Part shown: piece after piece, positions 1-6,321 of the stretch
How positions within the stretch are numbered: position 1 is the stretch's first letter
Layout: the number at the start of each line of letters is the position of its first letter
Origin: Spirochaetaceae bacterium
GTDB lineage: Bacteria; Spirochaetota; Spirochaetia; Sphaerochaetales; Sphaerochaetaceae
Reading direction: 5' to 3'
DNA length: 6,850 bases
Assembly (NCBI GenBank): GCA_003454065.1
Contig: DMKZ01000091.1
Location: 1-6,850, forward strand
Notes under the pieces: generated by a model
Database searches by the model: none
The model's input: only the letters and a program-made list of their open reading frames with translations
What the model was told of the DNA's origin: nothing
Made by a program: the position numbers and the translations under genes

Positions 1-572
1 TGCCCACTGAGGCTGAGTGGGAGTTCGCCGCCCGCGGGGGCACCAAGAGCAGGCATTACAAATTCGCTGGTGGCAACACCCTCGGTTCCGTGGCGTGGTA
101 TGCTGAGAATGCCGGATACAAGGGCGAGTCAAGTCCCGACTTCGGTACACATCCTGTAGCCAGGAAGGCTGCCAACGAGCTGGGTCTCTACGACATGTCC
201 GGCAACGTCTGGGAGTGGTGCTGGGACTGGTATTCCGATAAGGCTAAGCCGCCCTGCGGGCCGGCCTCCGGTTCGTGCCGCGTCATTCGCGGCGGCAACT
301 GGAGCGGCGGCGTCGATCACGTGATGCCATCCATCGAGGCCAAGAGCGTCAGGCTGAACGTCTATGCCGAGGATTCGGACGGCAGGCAATACGATATCAA
401 GATCCAAAACGCCACAGAGACGGCCATGAAGGAAGGACGGCGAGAAGGCAAGCGCATCGTTCAGGCCGAGAGTGTCGGCAGGATGCTGCGGGCCGGGCTT
501 CCAATCGAGGACATCGCCAAATATCTGGGGATGACTGTGGAGGAGGTGGAGAAGGTATCTGCTTCGGCATAA
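1..572 (+). CDS. SUMF1 (FGE-sulfatase) domain protein, 5'-partial, fused to degenerate Rpn-family nuclease fragments
   Basis: The 5' end lies outside the window; the reading frame is open from base 3 and stops with TAA at 570-572. Seen: PTEAEWEFAARGG at the left edge, YDMSGNVWEWCWDWY near 190-233 and RVIRGGNW near 282-302, which are hallmark motifs of the formylglycine-generating-enzyme/SUMF1 fold in their usual order. The normal C-terminal end of the domain (an NxxGFR-type motif about 30 residues after RGGxW) is missing. Instead, from about 310-335 the frame continues into KSVRLNVYAEDSDGRQYDIKIQ, resembling the active-site core of Rpn/PD-(D/E)XK nucleases, then jumps at about 410-425 to an EGRREGKR stretch and a GLPIEDIAKYLGMTVEEVEKV helix-turn-helix-like tail typical of the same family's C-terminus. 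The active-site cysteines of true FGE lie in the missing part, so sulfatase-activating activity is unlikely. It is probably a chimeric or decaying gene; family assignment is strong, function unknown. It is clearly more GC-rich than the genes that follow. Confidence 0.8.
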   Translation, partial: PTEAEWEFAARGGTKSRHYKFAGGNTLGSVAWYAENAGYKGESSPDFGTHPVARKAANELGLYDMSGNVWEWCWDWYSDKAKPPCGPASGSCRVIRGGNWSGGVDHVMPSIEAKSVRLNVYAEDSDGRQYDIKIQNATETAMKEGRREGKRIVQAESVGRMLRAGLPIEDIAKYLGMTVEEVEKVSASA

Positions 573-624
573 TGGAGGTTTTATTCGCGCAAGCATTGAA
601 TTTCAAGTCGCGTATGCATCCGTT

Positions 625-653
625 TTGCAATTTGCATTTTGATTTGGTATAAT
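625..653 (+). promoter_or_regulatory. Sigma-70-type promoter with extended -10 for ygfK-ssnA
   Basis: A consensus -10 box TATAAT lies at 648-653, preceded by TGG (645-647), which makes an extended -10. A -35-like TTGCAA (four of six consensus bases) lies at 625-630 with a 17-base spacer. Transcription would start near 660, leaving a leader of about 25 bases before the ygfK ATG at 686. It sits in the only true intergenic gap of the window and points into ygfK. The -35 lies in a near-symmetric TGCAATTTGCA element (626-636) that could be an operator, but this is weak. Confidence 0.75.
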
Positions 654-672
654 TTTCAAAAGTTCTATCTGT

Positions 673-678
673 AAGAGG
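673..678 (+). promoter_or_regulatory. Ribosome binding site deciding the ygfK start
   Basis: AAGAGG lies seven bases before the ATG at 686. The in-frame GTG at 680 is only one base downstream of this site, too close to be used, so the ATG at 686 is preferred. The resulting N-terminus, MSDIMRPIPF, also aligns with my recollection of the E. coli YgfK N-terminus (MGDIMRPIPF). Confidence 0.7.
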
Positions 679-685
679 TGTGTCC

Positions 686-3600
686 ATGAGTGATATTATG
701 AGACCAATCCCATTTGATAGCTTGCTGGAGAGAGTTTTCAGCGAATATCAGCAAGGGTCGATTTTTGGAATACTTAAGGAAAATTTCTATAGGGATGAAA
801 GAAAGCGCAATGTCAGGATTTTTTCGGATGAATGCACTACTCCGCTCGGCCCTGCGGCAGGTCCGCATACACAGCTTTGCCAGAACATAGTAGCGAGTTA
901 TCTGACCGGTTCGAGATTCATCGAGTTGAAGACCGTTCAGATTATGGACGAGCTTGAGATAGCGAAGCCGTGCATAGATGCGAGGGATGAGGGCTACAAT
1001 GTCGAATGGTCCACCGAATATACGCTTACAAAGGCTAGGGACGAATATTACAAGGCATGGATTGCGTGCAATCTTCTCGATGCTTTGCTTTCCGTTGATG
1101 GATACAGAGGACCTTCTTTTGCATTCAATATGTCCGTCGGCTACAACCTCGAAGGCATAAAGAATCCGAGGATGCAGGAGTTCATCGACAAGATGATGGA
1201 TGCCTCGGATGACGATTCGTTCAATGAGTATCTCAGATTGGCTGACGAAGTCATCGAAAACGGAAGATTCATTCAGGGGACCGATTTGGAGGCTGCTGCG
1301 GAGAATCTGCTTAAGATGGGCAGGTTTTCCGATATGGTTTCCAGGAAAGTCTGCAGAAGCGTGACGATTTCCACAATGCATGGTTGCCCTCCTGAGGAAA
1401 TAGAGTCGATTTGCTCTTACATGCTCACTGAAAAGGGCATAGATACTTTCGTAAAGCTCAATCCTACGCTTCTCGGTTTCGATAAGGTTCGCGAAACGCT
1501 TGATAGGACCGGATTCGGCTATGTCAAGCTGAGCAAGGAAAGCTTCGAGAAGGATCTTCAATACGAGGATGCGATTCCTATGATCAAGAGGCTTTGCGCT
1601 AAGGCCGGTGTCATGGGGAGATGCTTCGGAATCAAGCTCACGAATACGCTTGGCAATGTGAACAACAAGGGCAAGCTTCCAGGGCCGGAGATGTATATGT
1701 CGGGACGCAGCCTGTTTCCGATCGCCACTACGCTTGCGGCTAAGATTTCCAAGGAGTTCAATGGCGAGCTTCCGATTTCTTTCTCCGGAGGTGTCAATAT
1801 TTTCAACGTAGTGGAGCTTTTCAAGACGGGCATAAGGCCGATAACCTTGGCTACGGACATGCTTCATCCGGGCGGATATGCCAGGATGACCAACATGGCG
1901 AAGCTTTTGGAAAGCGTTCCCGATTCGTATTACGAGATGAGGAAGATCGATGTCGATGCCATCGACAAGCTTTCCACGAAGGCTGTTTCCGCTTCCTATT
2001 CGCAGAAATCCATGCGCGGCGCGAAGAAGGTGGCTTCAAGTCAGAAGAGCTTGGACGTGCTCGATTGCTTCACTGCTCCGTGCGAGAGCGCATGCCCTGT
2101 CCATCAATCGATTCCGGAATATGTGAAAAGCGCCGGGAAAGGTCCGCACGGCGCTGTTGAAGCGGTCAGATGCCTGTATAGGTATAATTCGCTTCCTAAC
2201 ATCACTTGCGAGATTTGCGATCACAAATGCCAGTCGAATTGCACGAGATTGGATTATGAGGGCAGAGGCGTCCAGATTCGCGATATGAAGAAGTATTCCG
2301 TCGAAAACGGATGGAAGGAATATGAGGCGCTTGCCGAATCAGTCGAAATAGAGGAAAACGGAATCAAGGTTGCTGTCGTCGGCGCAGGTCCTTCCGGGTT
2401 GGCAAGCGCGATTTTCCTCAGGGAATACGGATATGCGGTCGATGTGTTCGAGAAGAACAACAGACCTGGCGGCGTTGTGGAGTATGTGATTCCGGATTTC
2501 AGAATCAATTCGCAAGCTATTCGCAACGATTTCGATCATGCTTGCAGGCTTGGCGTTCAATTCCATTTCAATACGTCCAAGGAATATGTGAAGGTCGCCA
2601 ATCTTAAGAAAGAGGGCTATAAGAGGATATTCTATTGCGTTGGAGCTGAAAAGGAGACTGAGGCGCAGGGCGTCGGTGATGACTCCAAGATAATCACCGC
2701 TCTCGAATTCCTCAGGATTTTCAAGGACGATCGCGCCGGAATACCTCTCGGAAAGGATGTGGTCATTGTGGGCGGAGGCAATACCGCCATGGATGCGGCC
2801 AGGGCTGCCAAAAGAGCGGAAAACACTGAAAACGTGACTGTCATATACAGGAGACTTGAGTCCGATATGCCTGCCGACATCGAGGAAATCGATGAGGCTA
2901 AGGCCGAGGGCATAAACTTCATATTTCTCGCTGCTCCGAAGGAGCTTATAGACGACAAGCTGGTCATTACGAGGATGAAGGTGTCTGGCAAGGATGATAA
3001 TGGCAGAAGCAAGACGTATCCCACCGAAGAGACCGCCAGGATCAGGTGCGATTATCTGATTACGGCTCTCGGACAGAGCGTAGATGCGGATTCCATCATC
3101 GAGCTCGGATTGTATGTTGACGAGAAGAGAAGACCCGTTGTCGATAAGGATACGTTCGAGACGAATATCGCCGGAGTGTTTCTGATTGGCGATGCTGCTA
3201 CAGGAGCTTCGACCGTCATCAAATGCGTGGCTAGCGCTAGAAAGGCTGCTGAATTCCTTGCGGAAAGGGATGAGCAGGAAAGAACCGTTTTCGATAAGGT
3301 GGATTCGGTCTATGGCGCTGAAAGCGAAGATGAATACATCAAAGGGCTTAGGGTCAGGCATGGCGATGTTCTTGGCAAAGCCGCAGATCCGAACGATTTG
3401 AGAATCAACGAGAAGATCGATGCAAGCTGTCTTGATTGCAGAGCGTATTGCGGCAAGTGCGTTGATGTCTGTCCTAACAGGGCCAATATGGCCATTGATA
3501 TTTCCGAATACAGAGAGCTTTTCGATGATGCGTATCAGATCGTGCATATAGATGCATATTGCAATGAGTGCGGAAATTGCGCTTCGTTCTGCCCGCATGA

Positions 3601-3844
3601 GCTCGGCAGGCCTTATAAGGATAAGTTCACCATTTTCACTTCCTACGAGGACCTCAAGTCTTCGGTGAATGACGGGGTCTATATAAGCGGCGGCAAGGCA
3701 TATATAAGGCAGGATGCGAGAGCGCTGATCGTCAATATTCACGACGGGGTCATTCTCAGCGATCTGGTTCTTCCGTCATACAAGGCGCTGATTAGGATTC
3801 TTTGTACGAAATACCCGTACTTGTTCACTAAAATGGGGGAATAG
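686..3844 (+). CDS. ygfK: YgfK-type flavin/Fe-S oxidoreductase ('putative selenate reductase subunit')
   Basis: 1052 residues from the ATG at 686; E. coli YgfK is about 1030. Resemblance runs end to end, including CTTPLGPAAGPHTQL, ELKTVQIMDELE, MSVGYNLEGI, TMHGCPP and KLTNTLGNVNNKG. Modules in order: an N-terminal dihydroorotate-dehydrogenase-like flavin barrel (about 1-430); a GltD-like module with cysteines C461, C466, C470 and C508, C511, C515, C519 for Fe-S binding, an FAD-binding GAGPSG (G566-G571) and an NAD(P)H-binding GGGNTA (696-701); and a C-terminal two-cluster ferredoxin domain with C915, C918, C922, C925, C929 and C959, C962, C965, C969. All expected cluster cysteines appear present. 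The architecture resembles dihydropyrimidine dehydrogenase and suggests cytoplasmic electron transfer from NAD(P)H or ferredoxin to a heterocyclic substrate. The selenate-reductase name is historical; in gut anaerobes the gene belongs to urate/purine-degradation clusters. The exact substrate is not evident from sequence. ssnA follows after three bases. Confidence 0.95.
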   Translation: MSDIMRPIPFDSLLERVFSEYQQGSIFGILKENFYRDERKRNVRIFSDECTTPLGPAAGPHTQLCQNIVASYLTGSRFIELKTVQIMDELEIAKPCIDARDEGYNVEWSTEYTLTKARDEYYKAWIACNLLDALLSVDGYRGPSFAFNMSVGYNLEGIKNPRMQEFIDKMMDASDDDSFNEYLRLADEVIENGRFIQGTDLEAAAENLLKMGRFSDMVSRKVCRSVTISTMHGCPPEEIESICSYMLTEKGIDTFVKLNPTLLGFDKVRETLDRTGFGYVKLSKESFEKDLQYEDAIPMIKRLCAKAGVMGRCFGIKLTNTLGNVNNKGKLPGPEMYMSGRSLFPIATTLAAKISKEFNGELPISFSGGVNIFNVVELFKTGIRPITLATDMLHPGGYARMTNMAKLLESVPDSYYEMRKIDVDAIDKLSTKAVSASYSQKSMRGAKKVASSQKSLDVLDCFTAPCESACPVHQSIPEYVKSAGKGPHGAVEAVRCLYRYNSLPNITCEICDHKCQSNCTRLDYEGRGVQIRDMKKYSVENGWKEYEALAESVEIEENGIKVAVVGAGPSGLASAIFLREYGYAVDVFEKNNRPGGVVEYVIPDFRINSQAIRNDFDHACRLGVQFHFNTSKEYVKVANLKKEGYKRIFYCVGAEKETEAQGVGDDSKIITALEFLRIFKDDRAGIPLGKDVVIVGGGNTAMDAARAAKRAENTENVTVIYRRLESDMPADIEEIDEAKAEGINFIFLAAPKELIDDKLVITRMKVSGKDDNGRSKTYPTEETARIRCDYLITALGQSVDADSIIELGLYVDEKRRPVVDKDTFETNIAGVFLIGDAATGASTVIKCVASARKAAEFLAERDEQERTVFDKVDSVYGAESEDEYIKGLRVRHGDVLGKAADPNDLRINEKIDASCLDCRAYCGKCVDVCPNRANMAIDISEYRELFDDAYQIVHIDAYCNECGNCASFCPHELGRPYKDKFTIFTSYEDLKSSVNDGVYISGGKAYIRQDARALIVNIHDGVILSDLVLPSYKALIRILCTKYPYLFTKMGE
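3835..3840 (+). promoter_or_regulatory. Ribosome binding site of ssnA, inside the end of ygfK
   Basis: GGGGGA lies seven bases before the GTG at 3848 and within the last codons of ygfK. This supports the GTG start and suggests translational coupling of the two genes. The match to the consensus is imperfect. Confidence 0.5.
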
Positions 3845-3847
3845 AAA

Positions 3848-5182
3848 GTGTCGAGCATACTCATAAAGGATTGTAGGATTCTGCAGACATATCCGCCGTT
3901 CGAGGTTCTGGATGGCAAGGATGTTCTTATTGAAGACGGCAAGATAGTCGAGATGGCTTCTTCGATAACGAAAAAGGCTGATGATACGATTTACGCAAAG
4001 GGCAAGACGCTTATGCCTGGCTTCGTTTGCGGACATCACCATTACTATAGCGGTTTGGCGAGGGGCATGCAGATAAGCGCCGGCCCCCAGAACGACTTCA
4101 TTCAGATTCTCAAAGAGTGGTGGTGGAGGCTTGACAGAGGACTTGCCGAGGAGAGCAACTACTATAGTTCGCTGATTTGCAGCATGGAAGCCATTGCCGC
4201 AGGCACGACCGCTATCATAGATCATCATGCCTCGCCTTCTGCCATAGCCGGAAGCTTGTCGGTGATGGCAAAGGGCATGACCGATGTCGGAATAAGGGGA
4301 ATCGAGTGCTACGAGGTCACTGATAGGAATCGCGGCATGAAGGAAGTCGAAGAAGGCGTTGATGAGAATGTCAGATTCGCCGAAGAAGTCGATAAGATGA
4401 AGAAGAAGGATTCCTCATATCCCATTGAAGCCATGATAGGAGGGCATGCTCCGTTCACTATCCCCGATGAAGGGCTCAAGTTGATGAGAAAAGCTGAGGA
4501 GAAGACGAAGAGGGGCATGCATCTCCATATCGCCGAAGACAAATACGATGTGGTCTGGTCCCATCACTTCCACAATAAGGATATCGTAGCCAGACTCGAT
4601 GACTTCGGTCTTTTGACTAACAACACGCTTCTTGTTCACGGGCTTCACATCAATGACAATGAAGTCGATATCATAAACAAGAGAGGCGTGTATTTCGCTC
4701 ATAATGCCAGAAGCAACATGAACAATCATGTCGGATATTGCAGCAGGATAAGCAAGATAAACAATCTCATATTGGGAACGGACGGCTGTGGCGGCAATAT
4801 GCTCGAGGAGATCAAGATTGCTTTTCTCAAGCATAAGGACGAGGGCGGACCATGGTGGCCGAACGATTTCCTGACAGCGGAGACGAGGGCCAACGAGCTT
4901 TTGTCGAAATATTTCAATGCCAAATTCGGCAGAGTTGAGAAGGACTATCAAGCTGATTTGATATTGATAGATTATGAGAACCCCACCCCGTTGATCAAGG
5001 AGAATCTTGCAGGTCATATAGTCTGGGGAATGAGTTCCAATAGCGTGGATACCGTTATTGTCAATGGTAAGATCGTAATGGAAGGCAGAGAATTCTGCAA
5101 TATCGATAAGAATAGGATTTTTGCCGAGAGTTCGAAAATCGCATCTGCTCTTTGGAAGGTGGTTGACAAAATCAAGCCATAG
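3848..5182 (+). CDS. ssnA: SsnA-type metal-dependent aminohydrolase (amidohydrolase superfamily)
   Basis: 444 residues from a GTG start, matching the roughly 440 residues of E. coli SsnA. The start is supported by GGGGGA seven bases upstream and by the typical N-terminal beta-sandwich motif (ILIKDCRIL, then VLIEDGKIVEM). Amidohydrolase metal ligands are visible: HHH at 63-65, giving the HxH pair H63/H65 in GHHHYYSGLARG; H227 in MHLHIAED; H264 in LLVHG; and D312 in LGTDGCGG. Further SsnA-like stretches are WWWRLDRGLAEE, IDHHASPSAIAGSLS, GHAPFTIPD and HNARSNMNNHVGY. The family belongs to the chlorohydrolase/cytosine-guanine deaminase branch, so hydrolytic deamination or ring opening of a nitrogen heterocycle in the cytoplasm is likely; the physiological substrate of SsnA is not settled. 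Adjacency to ygfK is the same as in E. coli, supporting a shared purine-related pathway. Confidence 0.95.
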   Translation: MSSILIKDCRILQTYPPFEVLDGKDVLIEDGKIVEMASSITKKADDTIYAKGKTLMPGFVCGHHHYYSGLARGMQISAGPQNDFIQILKEWWWRLDRGLAEESNYYSSLICSMEAIAAGTTAIIDHHASPSAIAGSLSVMAKGMTDVGIRGIECYEVTDRNRGMKEVEEGVDENVRFAEEVDKMKKKDSSYPIEAMIGGHAPFTIPDEGLKLMRKAEEKTKRGMHLHIAEDKYDVVWSHHFHNKDIVARLDDFGLLTNNTLLVHGLHINDNEVDIINKRGVYFAHNARSNMNNHVGYCSRISKINNLILGTDGCGGNMLEEIKIAFLKHKDEGGPWWPNDFLTAETRANELLSKYFNAKFGRVEKDYQADLILIDYENPTPLIKENLAGHIVWGMSSNSVDTVIVNGKIVMEGREFCNIDKNRIFAESSKIASALWKVVDKIKP

Positions 5183-5190
5183 ACGGTTTT

Positions 5191-5203
5191 CGAATGAAAT
5201 TCG
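5191..5203 (+). promoter_or_regulatory. Small perfect hairpin covering the proposed protease start codon
   Basis: CGAAT (5191-5195) and ATTCG (5199-5203) are perfect inverted repeats with a three-base GAA loop. The ATG at 5194-5196 lies in the left arm and loop. No good Shine-Dalgarno sequence precedes this ATG; the upstream bases are AGACGGTTTTCG. If it forms, the structure would dampen initiation unless ribosomes arrive from ssnA, whose stop is 11 bases upstream. A five-base stem can arise by chance. Confidence 0.35.
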
Positions 5204-6321
5204 TTAAAGTGATGCTGCTAGGAGTGATCCTAGCAGTTTTTTTTGTTTTTTCGCTTTATATTTCTCGAAAAGAAGAGGCGAATGCCAAAATGCTCGCGGG
5301 TTTCGCATCCGCAAAGAGCATCATGAACGATGAGGACGCATCGTCCTTATCGACTGATGAACATGTCAATAAGCTAGTATATGATAAATGCAAGGGCAGC
5401 ATAGTCGAGGTTTTTTCGTATGTCGGATCAATCCTCAATCGCGAAGGCACCGGCGTGGTTGTCCGACCTCATGCGATATTGACCAATTATCATGTGGTGG
5501 CCGATTCATCAAGATTTGTGATACGAACGCACGACGGCAAGGTTTTGAATGTTTCTATCGTAGGATACGATGAGGAAAACGATCTGGCGTTGCTTGATTC
5601 ATCCGCAGCATTGCCTGCTATCGAGATTGATTCGTCGGCCGAACCTGAAATCGGAGATCGGGTTCTGAGTCTCTCGTATTTGAACGGAGTAGGATTGTTC
5701 ATGAGCTCCGGTATAATCGGTTCGGTTTCCAAACCGATTCGCAATGAGAACGGCAATCTCGTATCCGGATTCATGGGCAGTGATACCGTAATACTCAATG
5801 GAGCTTCCGGCAGCGCCCTTTTGAGCAAGACCGGCAAGTTCGTAGGCTTGAATTATGCGGTTTATTCCGACAGGACTTCGCGTGGGATATCCTATTCGAT
5901 CCCTTCGAAATTCACAGAAGAGATAACAACAATGATTTTGCGGCAAACCGGAAAAATCCGCAGGGGCGGCGTTGATTTTTTAGGAGCCGACCTCGCTTTC
6001 GATCCGCGCCTGAATACCATGTCGCTGAATGCCGGCGTTGCCGTAGTTGGCTTGGTGCCTGGCGGAGAAGCGGAAAAGGCGCTGAAGGTTGGTGCGACGC
6101 CGATTACGGCGGGAAATGTGAAAATGCATTCCGGCGGAGATGTGGTGGTGCGTCTTAACGGATGCGAAATAAGAAACGTCGATGACATATATACCAGTTT
6201 GGCGACCGCAGAGGCAGGGGATGAGGTTGGCGTATCTTTTTTCAGGGACGGCAAGCTTAATGAGGGCAGGATAAAATTGGTGAGCAGAGAGGCGGGATAT
6301 GAAAGACGCTTCTTCAAATAG
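5194..6321 (+). CDS. HtrA/DegP-like S1C serine protease with signal anchor and one PDZ domain
   Basis: 375 residues if started at the ATG at 5194. The N-terminus has K2 and K5, a hydrophobic core at residues 6-23 and then SRKEE, a signal anchor or uncleaved signal that would place the enzyme outside the cytoplasmic membrane. The trypsin-fold catalytic triad is visible: H100 in LTNYHVV, D130 in ENDLALL and S205 in NGASGSALL, where HtrA proteins usually have GNSGGPL, so the serine motif is variant but plausible. GIIGSVSKPI and GISYSIPS are typical S1C stretches. A C-terminal PDZ-like domain spans about 257-368 (RGGVDFLGADLAF, then VVVRLNGCEI and VDDIYTSL). A likely role is envelope protein quality control or regulated proteolysis. 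The start is uncertain: an intrinsic terminator lies in codons 8-20, and an alternative in-frame ATG at 5290, with AGAAGAGG at 5271-5278, would remove the anchor. TTA, CTA and TCA codons occur more readily than in ygfK or ssnA. Confidence 0.85.
   Translation: MKFVKVMLLGVILAVFFVFSLYISRKEEANAKMLAGFASAKSIMNDEDASSLSTDEHVNKLVYDKCKGSIVEVFSYVGSILNREGTGVVVRPHAILTNYHVVADSSRFVIRTHDGKVLNVSIVGYDEENDLALLDSSAALPAIEIDSSAEPEIGDRVLSLSYLNGVGLFMSSGIIGSVSKPIRNENGNLVSGFMGSDTVILNGASGSALLSKTGKFVGLNYAVYSDRTSRGISYSIPSKFTEEITTMILRQTGKIRRGGVDFLGADLAFDPRLNTMSLNAGVAVVGLVPGGEAEKALKVGATPITAGNVKMHSGGDVVVRLNGCEIRNVDDIYTSLATAEAGDEVGVSFFRDGKLNEGRIKLVSREAGYERRFFK
5215..5251 (+). terminator. Textbook intrinsic terminator embedded in the protease coding start
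   Basis: CTGCTAGGA (5215-5223) pairs perfectly with TCCTAGCAG (5228-5236), giving nine base pairs closed by a GTGA loop of the stable GNRA class. Eight T (5237-5244), a G and six T (5246-5251) follow immediately. The element begins 33 bases after the ssnA stop, the usual place for the end of a transcript, so it most likely ends the ygfK-ssnA mRNA. In the protease frame the stem-loop encodes LLGVILA and the T tract VFFVF, i.e. the core of the signal anchor. Confidence 0.85.
6286..6292 (+). promoter_or_regulatory. Ribosome binding site of the apbE-like gene
   Basis: AGAGAGG lies six bases before the ATG at 6299 and inside the end of the protease gene. It is the best-placed purine-rich site in this part of the window and sets the start of the lipoprotein. 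Confidence 0.65.

Noticed and set aside
1..572. Genuine sulfatase-activating formylglycine-generating enzyme
   Set aside because: The C-terminal part that carries the active-site cysteines of true FGE is missing and replaced by nuclease-like sequence; only the fold motifs are shared.
572..652. 26-codon open frame whose ATG overlaps the stop of the SUMF1 chimera
   Set aside because: No ribosome binding site, no recognisable product, and its stop lies in the TATAAT box of the ygfK promoter.
680..685. GTG at 680 as the ygfK start
   Set aside because: It is one base from the AAGAGG site, too close for initiation. The ATG at 686 has correct spacing and matches the family N-terminus.
665..1867. 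400-codon open frame on the - strand opposite ygfK
   Set aside because: It is codon-aligned with ygfK and its openness follows from the lack of TTA/CTA/TCA codons in the sense gene. Its translation shows no recognisable domain, and the sense strand encodes a clear YgfK.
2339..3742. 467-codon open frame on the - strand opposite ygfK
   Set aside because: Same codon-bias shadow. It lies opposite the FAD, NAD(P)H and ferredoxin motifs of ygfK, and no family resemblance was seen in its translation.
686..3844. Selenate reductase function or a selenocysteine-containing product for ygfK
   Set aside because: There is no molybdopterin-binding domain and no in-frame TGA; the annotation name is historical. 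The architecture is a flavin/Fe-S electron-transfer enzyme.
5163..5195. Perfect TTGACA -35 hexamer near the end of ssnA as a promoter for the protease
   Set aside because: The hexamer encodes part of VDK of SsnA, and there is no -10-like sequence at 16-18 bases; the nearest (TCGAAT) is 21 bases away. It would also fire straight into the terminator.
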